From Bifidobacteriaceae bacterium (lineage in GTDB: Bacteria; Actinomycetota; Actinomycetes; Actinomycetales; WQXJ01): a stretch of DNA of 64,000 nucleotides. Location of the stretch: positions 43,120 to 107,119 of the forward strand of contig JAISSX010000036.1 of assembly GCA_031272885.1 (NCBI GenBank), written 5' to 3'. Position numbers and translations under genes: made by a program. Under the pieces are notes generated by a model. The model was not told the DNA's origin. It saw only the letters and a program-made list of their open reading frames with translations, and did no database searches. Shown in pieces: positions 54,560 through 62,671 of this stretch. Position 1 is the first letter of the stretch. The number at the start of each line of letters is the position of its first letter.

Positions 54560-55921
54560 CTAGCGGGCGTCGATGAACTTCTGGAACTCCGTGCCGGCGT
54601 TCTCCGGCGCGATGTCGCCCGTCAGCACCGAGTTCTGGATGCGCCAGTACTCGGTGGTGGCGTCCAGCGGCATGTTCTGGTCGTTGTTCAGGTACAGGCC
54701 GGTGGCGCTGTCGAAGATCGGCGGCCACAGGGCGTGCAGCGGGTTGTCGGTGGCCGGGGCCACGTCCTTGTTGACGGACAGGGCGCCCCAAATGCCCACC
54801 ACTTGCTCCTGGGTCGAGGTGGAACTCATGTAATCAAGGAACTTGGCGGCCTCGTCGGGGTGCTTCGACTGGGCGCCGATGTAGAGGGCCTCGCCGAAGC
54901 CGTACAGCCGGCCGGTGCCGGTTGGGAAGGGCAGGATGCCAACCTTCTCCGGGTCCAGGCCGCCGTCCACGATCTGGGCGTCGAACCAGGTGCCCTCCAA
55001 CTGCATGGCCGAGACTTCCATGTAGAACAGGTCGGAGGCTTGGTTGTTGTCGATGCCCATGTAGCCCTCGTTGAAGTACTTGTCGCCCCAGGTCTTCAGA
55101 TCGGTGAAGACTTCGGTGACACACGGGGTATCGGCCCAAGAAGCCTGCAGGGTGTTGAGGGCGTTACCGGTCTCCGCACCGCACTCGGCCTCGATGAACG
55201 AGTCCAGCACCCGCATGACGTGCCAGTTGACCGTGCCACCCACCGAGATGGGGGTGATGCCGGCTGCCACCAGCTTGTCGGCCGCCGCCACCAGTTCGTC
55301 ATAGTTGGTGGGCAGCGCGTCGATACCGGCCTGGGCGAACAGGTCCTTGTTGTAGTACAGGGCCTCGCCCTGGATGGTCCACGGCACGCCGTGGTAGCCG
55401 CCGTACTGCGTGATGTTGGCCAGCACCGCCTCGCTGAAGCGGGCATCCCAGCCATACTGCTGGTAGTAGCTGGTCAGGTCCAGAGAAACACCCTGGTCCA
55501 CCAGTTCGCCGCCCAGGCCCGGACCCTCCCAATAGAAGTAGAGATCGGGCTCCGCCGGCGTGCCGGCGGCCTGACGCATGGCGTCCTTGTGTTCATCGGT
55601 TTCACGGGTTTCCAGCTTGATGGTGATACCGGGGTTGGCGGCCTCGAAACCGCTGATGATGGTCTCGATGCCGGTGCCCTGTGAACCATCTTGGGTCAAC
55701 ATCCACAGCGACAGCTCCACTGCTTCGCCCGATGTCTGTTGGTCGGTGTCGCCGCCAGACGTGGTGTCGTCGCCGGATGTGGTGTCGCCACCGGACGTGG
55801 CCTCGCCACCGCTGGTGGCGTCGCTGCCACCGTTGCCTCCGTCATCGGATGACTGGCAACCGGCCAGGGCGGCCACTGCGGCTAACGCGGTGACGGCCAC
55901 AAGGATACGCTTGACCTGCAT
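54560..55921 (-). CDS. Sugar-binding lipoprotein of CUT1 ABC importer
   Basis: A 453-residue family-1 receptor. The lipobox is LAGC (Cys22), followed by a Gly/Ser/Thr/Asp-rich linker and the body: SLWMLTQDGSQGTGIETIISG, PDLYFYWEGPGLGGELVDQG (quoted as separate parts), YNKDLFAQAGID and TGTGRLYGFGEALYIGAQSK. ATG 55921 has GGAGG 5 nt upstream, choosing this over longer frames. It delivers a sugar or small oligosaccharide to the two CUT1 permeases. Confidence 0.92.
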   Translation of the reverse strand: MQVKRILVAVTALAAVAALAGCQSSDDGGNGGSDATSGGEATSGGDTTSGDDTTSGGDTDQQTSGEAVELSLWMLTQDGSQGTGIETIISGFEAANPGITIKLETRETDEHKDAMRQAAGTPAEPDLYFYWEGPGLGGELVDQGVSLDLTSYYQQYGWDARFSEAVLANITQYGGYHGVPWTIQGEALYYNKDLFAQAGIDALPTNYDELVAAADKLVAAGITPISVGGTVNWHVMRVLDSFIEAECGAETGNALNTLQASWADTPCVTEVFTDLKTWGDKYFNEGYMGIDNNQASDLFYMEVSAMQLEGTWFDAQIVDGGLDPEKVGILPFPTGTGRLYGFGEALYIGAQSKHPDEAAKFLDYMSSTSTQEQVVGIWGALSVNKDVAPATDNPLHALWPPIFDSATGLYLNNDQNMPLDATTEYWRIQNSVLTGDIAPENAGTEFQKFIDAR

Positions 55922-55986
55922 TTTTCCTCCATTATTGGTTGTGTTGTGGCGCTGGCTTGGGGGACCTAGGCGGGGGCGCCACCTCG

Positions 55987-56997
55987 CTAGGCGTTGGTTT
56001 GCCAGGCCGCGAACGCGGCCAGTTTGGTGAAAAAGTCCTCGAAGGTGAGCCGGTTGTCGATCCGGGTGAAGACGCGGATGGGACGGCCGTGGCCCGGCTG
56101 GGGCCGGCCGTCGGCGGTCAACTGCGGCGCCGGCAGCGTCACCCAGTCGGATGAGGCCGGGCCCGGTTGGAAGTGGCTCAACAGAGCGGTGAAAGTCACC
56201 AGGGGTTGATCCCCCAGGACATACGTTTCCGTGGCGTAGGGGCCGCGATCGTTGCCGTGGGCGGTGATACGGCGTACGGCCTGGTACAGCAGTTGCCCGA
56301 CGGCGCCCATCGGGGCCACCTTGGTGCGCAGTTCGATGTCGCTCACCAGGCACTGCCGGTAGGCGTCCCGCGGCACCTGCCACAGGTCCAGGCTGGAGGC
56401 GCTCAACACCAGGCGGGCCGCCACCGGATCGATGTTGTAGTTGTATTCGGGGTTGTCGGCGAACGGCGGCGGATCGGCCAAGCCCGGGTATTCGGTGCCG
56501 CCGATCCAGATCAGGGTCAGCTTGTCCGCGATGGCCGGGTTGGTCAGGTAGGCGCTGGCGATGTCGGTCAGGCCGCCACCGGCCACGTAGAACAGCGGTG
56601 TGGTGGCGTCGGTTCGCAGGGCCTCCACGATGATGGCGTCGCAAGCCTCGGACGGTTGCGGGGAGGCGGCATCGGGCATGGCCGTTTGGGCACCCTGTTT
56701 GATCAGGTGAGACGCATCCAAACCCATCGCGTCCAGCACATCCTGGACCCGCCGGCAGGCGTGGGTGGCCGTGTCCGGGCCGGGGTCGATGAAGTCGCCT
56801 TCCCGCAGGTGGGAGCCGATAATCAGGCGGATGTCGACGTTGGGGCTGAGCAGGTGGTGGACCAGTTGGTAGAGGTCATCCGGGTCGCCCGAAAAATCGT
56901 TGTCGATGATGACGCGCACACCCGGCGGCAAGATGGGAGCCTCCCCCAGCCATGGGGTTTGGCCTAGCTGCCAGTGCTTGACGGACGGCTGCGTCAT
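55987..56997 (-). CDS. Nucleoside-hydrolase-like protein (variant, 2)
   Basis: A 336-residue paralog of 34733-35665. It has IIDNDFSGDPDDLYQLVHH with the Ca-binding Asp residues, GGGLTDIASAY, PEYNYNIDPVAARLVL, and YVLGDQPLVTF, where the Asp is kept but the catalytic-family His is again Gly. C-terminal IDNRLTFEDFFTKLAAF is shared with the paralog (DTRLLFEDMYAKLAAL). ATG 56997 has AAGGAG upstream and the promoter and operator are just beyond. It is the first gene of the sugar operon, which suggests that cleavage of an imported furanoside precedes the isomerase step. Confidence 0.8.
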   Translation of the reverse strand: MTQPSVKHWQLGQTPWLGEAPILPPGVRVIIDNDFSGDPDDLYQLVHHLLSPNVDIRLIIGSHLREGDFIDPGPDTATHACRRVQDVLDAMGLDASHLIKQGAQTAMPDAASPQPSEACDAIIVEALRTDATTPLFYVAGGGLTDIASAYLTNPAIADKLTLIWIGGTEYPGLADPPPFADNPEYNYNIDPVAARLVLSASSLDLWQVPRDAYRQCLVSDIELRTKVAPMGAVGQLLYQAVRRITAHGNDRGPYATETYVLGDQPLVTFTALLSHFQPGPASSDWVTLPAPQLTADGRPQPGHGRPIRVFTRIDNRLTFEDFFTKLAAFAAWQTNA

Positions 56998-57027
56998 TGG
57001 GGCTCTCCTTGGGCCGTACTGCCTGGG

Positions 57028-57059
57028 TGCATATCCATTCGTCCCTGAATGATGATGCA
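57028..57059. promoter_or_regulatory. Symmetric operator candidate for the sugar operon
   Basis: Nested inverted repeats share one centre: TGCAT (57028-57032) with ATGCA (57055-57059), and CATTC (57036-57040) with GAATG (57047-57051). The site lies directly downstream of the -10, between promoter and first gene. A SorC protein encoded at the end of the same operon is the natural candidate binder. Confidence 0.55.
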
Positions 57060-57088
57060 ACCGTAGGGCATGGCGTCCCCGTTGTCAA
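57060..57088 (-). promoter_or_regulatory. Promoter of the kinase-isomerase-transketolase operon
   Basis: On the minus strand, consensus -35 TTGACA (57083-57088) and -10-like TACGGT (57060-57065) with a 17-bp spacer, about 63 bp before the first gene. Confidence 0.65.
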
Positions 57089-57131
57089 CCCTCCCTGGCC
57101 CTCCCCCTGGCCAGGCGCGCGGCCAGGCCTG

Positions 57132-57563
57132 TCAGTCGAGGGAGCCGCGGGGGGCGACCCAGATGTGTTCCAGGCCGCTGACCGCGCCGATGGCTTCGAA
57201 GTCGGCATCGTAGTGCAGCACACCGGCGTCGCAGACGATGGCGCAGGCCGCCGTCAGAATGTCAGCCGGCCCGGCCGCACGCACCTTGCCGTTATTCCAC
57301 AAGGCCCCCTGGATGTAGCGGGCCTTTTCCACCGCCTCAGGTGTCACTTCAACCACAGGTAGGCCCCCCAGGTTGTCCATCAACTGGTTCCACTGTTGAC
57401 CCGACTGGGTGGTGTGCCCAAGTTCAAGCATGGTGGTAGGGCTGATCACGCAGACCCGTTGGCCGGCCCATCGTTCAATGGCAGCAGCCACCTCGGGGTA
57501 GCGCCATGACCGCACCAGGGCACTGGTGTCGATCATCAACCACCTAGGCTCCGGCAGCGTCAC
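57132..57563 (-). CDS. vapC: PIN-domain toxin VapC
   Basis: A 143-residue PIN-domain ribonuclease toxin: LMIDTSALVRSW (first Asp), PTTMLELGH (Glu), AADILTAACAIVCDAG-type region PADILTAACAI (Asp) and LHYDADFEAIG (Asp). GTG 57563 overlaps the antitoxin stop (GTGA) with AGGAGG upstream; TTG 57566 is an alternative. Toxin second, antitoxin first is the usual vapBC order. Confidence 0.88.
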   Translation of the reverse strand: MTLPEPRWLMIDTSALVRSWRYPEVAAAIERWAGQRVCVISPTTMLELGHTTQSGQQWNQLMDNLGGLPVVEVTPEAVEKARYIQGALWNNGKVRAAGPADILTAACAIVCDAGVLHYDADFEAIGAVSGLEHIWVAPRGSLD

Positions 57564-57778
57564 CAAGGTAGCCTCCTGGCCGACTCCCGCACCTCAGGCT
57601 TCAGCCACTCGCCCAGGCACTCCATCTGGCTCAATGCCCTGACGGTGTCGATTTGGCGTTGGCGGCGGACCATGTCCTCAAGGGCCACGGTGATGGCACC
57701 CCGGATGGTGGTTTGGCCAGTGGCGCGCTTGGCTTCCTCGATCAGATCAGTGGGCAGATCGACGCTTGTCATAGGCAT
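57560..57778 (-). CDS. vapB: VapB-type antitoxin
   Basis: A 72-residue antitoxin of the ribbon-helix-helix VapB type (MTSVDLPTDLIEEAKRATG, then IRGAITVALEDMVRRQRQ). GGAG lies 9 nt before ATG 57778; ATG 57772 is possible. It neutralises the adjacent PIN toxin and should repress its own promoter through the inverted repeat at 57840-57866. Confidence 0.85.
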   Translation of the reverse strand: MPMTSVDLPTDLIEEAKRATGQTTIRGAITVALEDMVRRQRQIDTVRALSQMECLGEWLKPEVRESARRLPW

Positions 57779-57839
57779 GATGGAGGCTCCTTCATGTGGC
57801 ACCTGGGCTGACAAGCATAAGTGTACTCGATTGTGGAAC

Positions 57840-57866
57840 ATATGGATAGACGTGGTACATCCATAT
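57840..57866. promoter_or_regulatory. Inverted-repeat operator upstream of vapBC
   Basis: ATATGGAT (57840-57847) and ATCCATAT (57859-57866) are perfect inverted repeats around 11 bp, 62 bp upstream of vapB in a locally AT-rich stretch. Confidence 0.55.
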
Positions 57867-57869
57867 ATG

Positions 57870-57890
57870 ATCCCGGCTCTTCGCCGGGAT
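57870..57890. terminator. Hairpin between GH13 gene and vapBC
   Basis: ATCCCGGC and GCCGGGAT form an 8-bp stem with loop TCTTC, 37 bp beyond the GH13 stop. There is no T run, so termination is uncertain. Confidence 0.5.
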
Positions 57891-57926
57891 GACGCGAGGA
57901 GCGGCCGGGATCTGACCGATAGTCAG

Positions 57927-59609
57927 TCAGGCGCGGAGCCAAGCCGTGGTCGCCTCCGGCAACCGGGCGCCATCGGACAGGTCGCCGGAAGCCAGCACCA
58001 ACTCCCCCGCCGGCAGCTCAACCGGCTCAGCCACCGCGAAGTTGGTGACGCAATGCCAGGTGCCGCGGCGGAAGTGCAACACGCCATCGGGCGCGTCCAA
58101 CCACTCCAACCGCCCGGCCGCCGCTGACGCCCCAAGCCCGGCCAGCAGTTCCCGCCGGGCCGCCAACGCCTGGCGGTAGAACCACAGAGTCGAAGCCGGT
58201 TCAGCGGCCTCAACCGCCACCGAGTGCCCCGCGAACCAGGCCGGCTGCGGCAGGTGGGCCGCGCCCGGGCCGAAGCCGAACGACGGCCCGGCCGGCTCCC
58301 ATGGGATGGGCACGCGGCAGCCGTCCCGGCCCACGTCATACCCAGGGGAACGGAAGAACGTGGGGTCTTGGCGGGCGGTATCGGGCAGGTCGGCCACCTC
58401 GCGTAGGCCAAGCTCCTCGCCCTGGTAGACGTAGGTGGAGCCGGGCAGGGCCAGGATGAACGCCGTGGCCGCCTTGGCCCGGCTCAGGCCCAGCACCATG
58501 TCCTCTGGCGGCTGGGTGCCGCGCGTCAACAGCCACTGGCGGTCGCGGTCCCAGGTGGGCGCCTGGCCTTCGTATGGTGCGCCCGGCACGGTCAACGGCA
58601 GGCCATAACGCGAGGCGTGCCGCACCACGTCATGGTTAGACAGCACCCAGGTGGAACTGGACTCGGCCATTTCCGCCACCTCCAGGTTGGTGGCCACGAT
58701 CGCCTTGAAGTCCGAGGCGCGGAAATCGGCCCTGAGCAGGTCGAAGTTGAACGCCTGGCCCAGGGACTGGCTGGTGGCGTAGCGGGCCGTGCGGGCTGGG
58801 TCTTCCAGCCAAACCTCGCCCACGGCGAAGCGCGGCGGGTCATAGGAGTTGAAGACCTGGCGCCACTCAGCGTAGATCTCGACCAGCTCGTCCCGGTCAT
58901 ACAGCGGGTGGTTGGGGCCGGTCTTCATGGCGTCCAGGGTGGCCTTGTCCGGCAGCGGCTCCGCCAAGTCCTTGGCCAGCGCCGAAGCCACGTCGATGCG
59001 GAAGCCGTCCACCCCGCGGTCGGACCAGAAGCGCAGCGTCTCCAGGAAGTCCGCCCGCACCTCCGGGTTATCCCAGTTCCAGTCCGGTTGCTCGGGCGTG
59101 AACAGGTGGAGGTAGAACTGGCCGTCCCCCACCGGCTCCCAGACCGAGCCACCAAACGCCGCCCGCCAGTCCGTTGGCGGCTGGTCACCGTTGGGGCCAA
59201 CGCCGTCCCGGAAGATGTACCGGTTCCGCGCCGGCGAGCCCTTCGGCGAAGCCAGCGCCTCCTGGAACCAGACATGCTGGTTCGAAGAGTGGTTGGGCAC
59301 AATGTCCACAATCACGCCGATGCCGGCCGCGTGCAGTGCCGCCACCATAGTGTCGAACTGCTCCAGCGTGCCGATCTTCGGGTCCACGGCCCGGTAGTCA
59401 TCCACGTCGTAGCCGCCATCCGCCAGCGCCGAAGGATAGAACGGGCTCAGCCACACGGCATCGACCCCAAGCTTCTGCAGGTACGGCACCTTGGCCGTGA
59501 TGCCCGGCAGGTCGCCGATGCCGTCCCCGTTCGAATCGGCAAACGAGCGGGGGTAGATCTGGTAGACAACGGCGTCGCGCCACCATTCCGGGTCAGACGT
59601 GAGGGACAT
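57927..59609 (-). CDS. GH13 alpha-glucosidase (oligo-1,6-glucosidase type)
   Basis: A 560-residue intracellular alpha-glucosidase. GH13 regions are clear: VVYQIYPRSFADSNGDGIGDL, VDIVPNHSS, GFRIDVASALA (nucleophile Asp), AVGEVWLED (acid/base Glu) and LSNHDVVRHASR (transition-state Asp). The protein acts on malto- or isomalto-oligosaccharides or sucrose-like sugars; exact preference is not readable. ATG 59609 has AGGAAGG about 10 nt upstream; the upstream in-frame extension lacks family similarity. It is divergent from the amidase gene. Confidence 0.93.
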   Translation of the reverse strand: MSLTSDPEWWRDAVVYQIYPRSFADSNGDGIGDLPGITAKVPYLQKLGVDAVWLSPFYPSALADGGYDVDDYRAVDPKIGTLEQFDTMVAALHAAGIGVIVDIVPNHSSNQHVWFQEALASPKGSPARNRYIFRDGVGPNGDQPPTDWRAAFGGSVWEPVGDGQFYLHLFTPEQPDWNWDNPEVRADFLETLRFWSDRGVDGFRIDVASALAKDLAEPLPDKATLDAMKTGPNHPLYDRDELVEIYAEWRQVFNSYDPPRFAVGEVWLEDPARTARYATSQSLGQAFNFDLLRADFRASDFKAIVATNLEVAEMAESSSTWVLSNHDVVRHASRYGLPLTVPGAPYEGQAPTWDRDRQWLLTRGTQPPEDMVLGLSRAKAATAFILALPGSTYVYQGEELGLREVADLPDTARQDPTFFRSPGYDVGRDGCRVPIPWEPAGPSFGFGPGAAHLPQPAWFAGHSVAVEAAEPASTLWFYRQALAARRELLAGLGASAAAGRLEWLDAPDGVLHFRRGTWHCVTNFAVAEPVELPAGELVLASGDLSDGARLPEATTAWLRA

Positions 59610-59799
59610 GGGCTTGCGGCCTTCCTGCGAGTGGTTTACCAGCCATCTTAGGTGGCCCCACCCACTGTCCAGTGGCCGATGGCGCCCGGTTGCCTTTGGC
59701 CGGCCCACTGGCCGCTGGGCTTGAGGTTTGCGGGCCGGGCGGGTTGACTTGAGGGACACCTTGAGAAGCGACTTGAGGCCACCGCCGAAGGAGCCTGCC

Positions 59800-61233
59800 A
59801 TGACCATCCCACTGGCCTACACCACCGTCACCGAGCAGGCCGCCCTGGTGGCGTCCGGCCAGGTCAGCGCCGTTGCCCTGACCGAACACGCCCTGGGCGC
59901 CATCGCCCGCCTGAACCCAGACCTGAAGGCGTTCACCCAGGTGTTCGTGGACCAAGCCCTAGCCGAGGCGGCCGCGCTGGACTGGGCCCTGGCGGGCGGC
60001 ACCGGCCCCACCGGGCCGCTGTACGGTGTGCCAATTGCGGTCAAAGATGAGATCGACGTAGCCGGGGCCCGCACCACCTTTGGCACCAATGCGGTGACCC
60101 ACGCGGCGGCGGCCGATGCCGAAGTGATCCGGAAACTGCGGGCCGCCGGGGCGGTCATTGTGGGCAAGACGGCCATGCCGGAGTTTGGGCAATGGCCCTT
60201 CACCGAATCGACCACCTACGGCTACACCCGCAACCCCTGGAACCGCCTGTTCTCCACCGCCGGTTCCTCCGGCGGCACGGCCGCGGCGGTAGCTTCAGGC
60301 ATGGTGGCGGCAGGGTTGGGCGGCGATGGCGGCGGGTCGATTCGCCTGCCCTCTTCCTGGTGCGGGCTGTTCGGCGTCAAGTCGCAGCGCGGCCGGATCA
60401 GCGCCGCACCCAACGCTGCCCTGTGGCGCGGCTTGGGCGTGTGCGGGCCGCTGACCCGGACCGTGGCGGACAGCGCCCTGTTGTTCGACGTCCTGACCGG
60501 CACCGTGCCGGGGGTTGACCGCTACCAGGCCGAGCCGTGGGGCGTAACGCTGACAGACGCCATCGGGCAGGACCCGGGCAAGCTGCGCATCCGGGTGCTG
60601 GAAGACCCGCCCGTGGCCGGACCCAGCCCGGACCAGTACACGCTGGCGGCGCTGCGCCGGGTGGCTGACTTGCTGGCCGGCGAGGGGCACAGTGTGGAGA
60701 CCGGACACCTGGACGGCTACAAGGCCGGCCTGACCATGATGGCCCAGATGGCCGGCGGCATCCAGGACGAGCTAGCCCACCTGGATGACCGGCGCCGGCT
60801 GGAGGCGGCTACCCGCCACGGGCTGGCGCTGTACCGCCTGCTGGCGCCGCTGTCTAACAGCCAAGAGGCCAAGGCGGCCAAGCTGGCGGACCGCGTGCTG
60901 CGCGTGTTCGATGAGGTGGACGTGCTGCTCAGCCCCACCACCCCGCACGCTGCCCTGCCGGTGGGGCAACTGGATGGCCTAGGGTTCATGCGGACGGCCA
61001 AGGTGTCGCTGCCGATCTCCACTTACACCGCGATCTGGAACGTGCTGGGCAACCCGGCGGCGGCCGTGCCGGCCGGGTTCACGCCCAACGGCCTGCCCCT
61101 GTCGGTGCAGGTGATCGTGGCGCCCGGAGCTGAGCCGCTGGCGTTCCAGGTGGCGGCCCAGATCGAACGGCTAGCGCCCTGGGCGGATCGGTTCCCGCCG
61201 GACGGCCTGCCGGCCCCGGCCGCGGCCGCCTGA
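59800..61233 (+). CDS. Amidase-signature family amidase
   Basis: A 477-residue hydrolase with a Ser-cisSer-Lys triad. IAVKDEIDVAG supplies the Lys (about residue 79), FSTAGSSGGTAAAVASGM holds the two Ser residues, and GGDGGGSIRLPSSWCGLFGVK is the classic glycine-rich block (quoted in parts: GGDGGGSIRLPSSW, CGLFGVK). ATG 59800 has GAAGGAG upstream. It is monocistronic between GH13 and the membrane-protein gene. The natural amide or ester is unknown; no GatB/GatC genes are adjacent, so it is not read as the Glu-tRNA amidotransferase. Confidence 0.88.
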   Translation: MTIPLAYTTVTEQAALVASGQVSAVALTEHALGAIARLNPDLKAFTQVFVDQALAEAAALDWALAGGTGPTGPLYGVPIAVKDEIDVAGARTTFGTNAVTHAAAADAEVIRKLRAAGAVIVGKTAMPEFGQWPFTESTTYGYTRNPWNRLFSTAGSSGGTAAAVASGMVAAGLGGDGGGSIRLPSSWCGLFGVKSQRGRISAAPNAALWRGLGVCGPLTRTVADSALLFDVLTGTVPGVDRYQAEPWGVTLTDAIGQDPGKLRIRVLEDPPVAGPSPDQYTLAALRRVADLLAGEGHSVETGHLDGYKAGLTMMAQMAGGIQDELAHLDDRRRLEAATRHGLALYRLLAPLSNSQEAKAAKLADRVLRVFDEVDVLLSPTTPHAALPVGQLDGLGFMRTAKVSLPISTYTAIWNVLGNPAAAVPAGFTPNGLPLSVQVIVAPGAEPLAFQVAAQIERLAPWADRFPPDGLPAPAAAA

Positions 61234-61341
61234 CGCTCGGTGGTTGGGGGTTACAGGGGTTACAGGGGACGGTTCCGCGCTAGTTTGGTGGCAGCCGCCA
61301 GCCGGCGCGGCAGTCACCCGGTTAGCTGCAAGGAGGCAGAC

Positions 61342-62664
61342 ATGAAAAGCGCACCAGACAAAGTCCAGCCCAGCGGCGTCCTGGGCCGGATACTGCTGTT
61401 CTGGGCCCGCCTGGCGTTGACCGTGGGCCTGCTCTGCCTGGCCTGGTGGACCGAGACGTTGCTGTGGCAGTGGGGCGGTTCGGGCGGCTCCGGAGCCTCC
61501 GGCGGCGGCCTTGGCGTGCGCGTGCAGGGCGGCCCAATCGTTTGGCTGGGGCTGATTCTGCTGTTGCTCCCAGCCATCATTGCATTGTTCCTGATTGTCC
61601 TGGTGTGGTTCTACGGCCCGGACACCACCAGCGGCCCCCACGGTGACCGGAAAACCACCGAGTGGGGCCTGGGCAACGGCTTCACGTTCGTCGTCAAGGC
61701 CGGCCCTGGCCTGGTGACGGCGCTGCTGGTGGTGGCGCTAGCCGCCAGCGCCGGATCGGCCTTTGGCATCAACATGCTGTTCCTGGGCGGCAGTGACGAC
61801 CCCGAAACCGTCTCCAAGGGTGAGTTCTCCAAACTGGGCCAGGCCCTGGAGGAGTTGGGCTTCCCCGAGGTCCCGGAACAACAGGTGGCCGCCGCCGGGA
61901 CGAGGGAAACGCTGCACTGGTGCGAAAATGACTCCCGGGCCGCCTGCTGCACCGAACACGGCCTGACTGTCCCTCAAGCCATCAGGCTGATCGAGAGCCC
62001 CTCCGGCGAACAGGGTGAGGTGGTCAACGTCTACCGCTTCGAGACCGCCGCACAGGCCGAGGCGTTGCCCTGGTACTGGGTCTGCGACGGCGACCAACTG
62101 GAGCAGGACACCGTGGTGGATGGAATGCACATCCAGTTCATCAACACGGAGCATTCGAGCAAGTACTACCTGGCCAGCTACCGCAACGTCGGTTTCCTGG
62201 TGATCAAGTACGAACCTACCCACGAGGGCGAATGGTTCGGCGAGTGGACCGGCTGGGTGCCCCAACTGAAGTCCCTGATTGACATTGCTGCCGTCGCCAA
62301 CGGCCCTGCCGGCGCCAAGGCCACCGTCACCGTCACTGCCCCCGCCAGCCTGGCCCCCGCCCAGCAGGCACCACCGGTGGTCAGCCAGTTGGTGGTGGGC
62401 GGCGTCACCATCACGCCTGAAGGCACGGCGGGTCAAGACGCCACCTTCGCCTACACCGGCAGTGCCGACCAGGCCCGCCCGGTCATGTCCACTCTGATCG
62501 ACCAGGGCTACTTCCTGGTGGACGGCGTCAAGTACTACCCCTGGAACAAGCAGGCGCCAGTCGATGGCACCTTCGTCCTGAGCACCGACACGCGTATAGG
62601 TAGTGACGGTGACGCCGAAGAGGTCCTGTTCGTCTACGGCGACCAAACCCTCCGGTTCCGCTAG
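61342..62664 (+). CDS. Membrane-anchored protein of unknown function
   Basis: Not recognised. A 440-residue protein with three likely membrane segments (about residues 16-38, 64-94 and 115-140), then an extracellular part from about 150 to 440. The outer part has a Cys-containing stretch (HWCENDSRAACCTEHG), a Trp-rich central region (PWYWVCDGDQL, GEWFGEWTGWVPQ) and a C-terminal beta-rich region (QLVVGGVTITPEGTAGQD, KYYPWNKQAPVDGTF). ATG 61342 has AAGGAGGC. It converges on proS with a 7-bp gap. Confidence 0.7.
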   Translation: MKSAPDKVQPSGVLGRILLFWARLALTVGLLCLAWWTETLLWQWGGSGGSGASGGGLGVRVQGGPIVWLGLILLLLPAIIALFLIVLVWFYGPDTTSGPHGDRKTTEWGLGNGFTFVVKAGPGLVTALLVVALAASAGSAFGINMLFLGGSDDPETVSKGEFSKLGQALEELGFPEVPEQQVAAAGTRETLHWCENDSRAACCTEHGLTVPQAIRLIESPSGEQGEVVNVYRFETAAQAEALPWYWVCDGDQLEQDTVVDGMHIQFINTEHSSKYYLASYRNVGFLVIKYEPTHEGEWFGEWTGWVPQLKSLIDIAAVANGPAGAKATVTVTAPASLAPAQQAPPVVSQLVVGGVTITPEGTAGQDATFAYTGSADQARPVMSTLIDQGYFLVDGVKYYPWNKQAPVDGTFVLSTDTRIGSDGDAEEVLFVYGDQTLRFR

Positions 62665-62671
62665 GCCCCGC

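Noticed and set aside
59800..61233. GatA subunit of Glu-tRNA amidotransferase
   Set aside because: No gatB or gatC is adjacent, and a glnS gene is present; a general amidase is the safer call.
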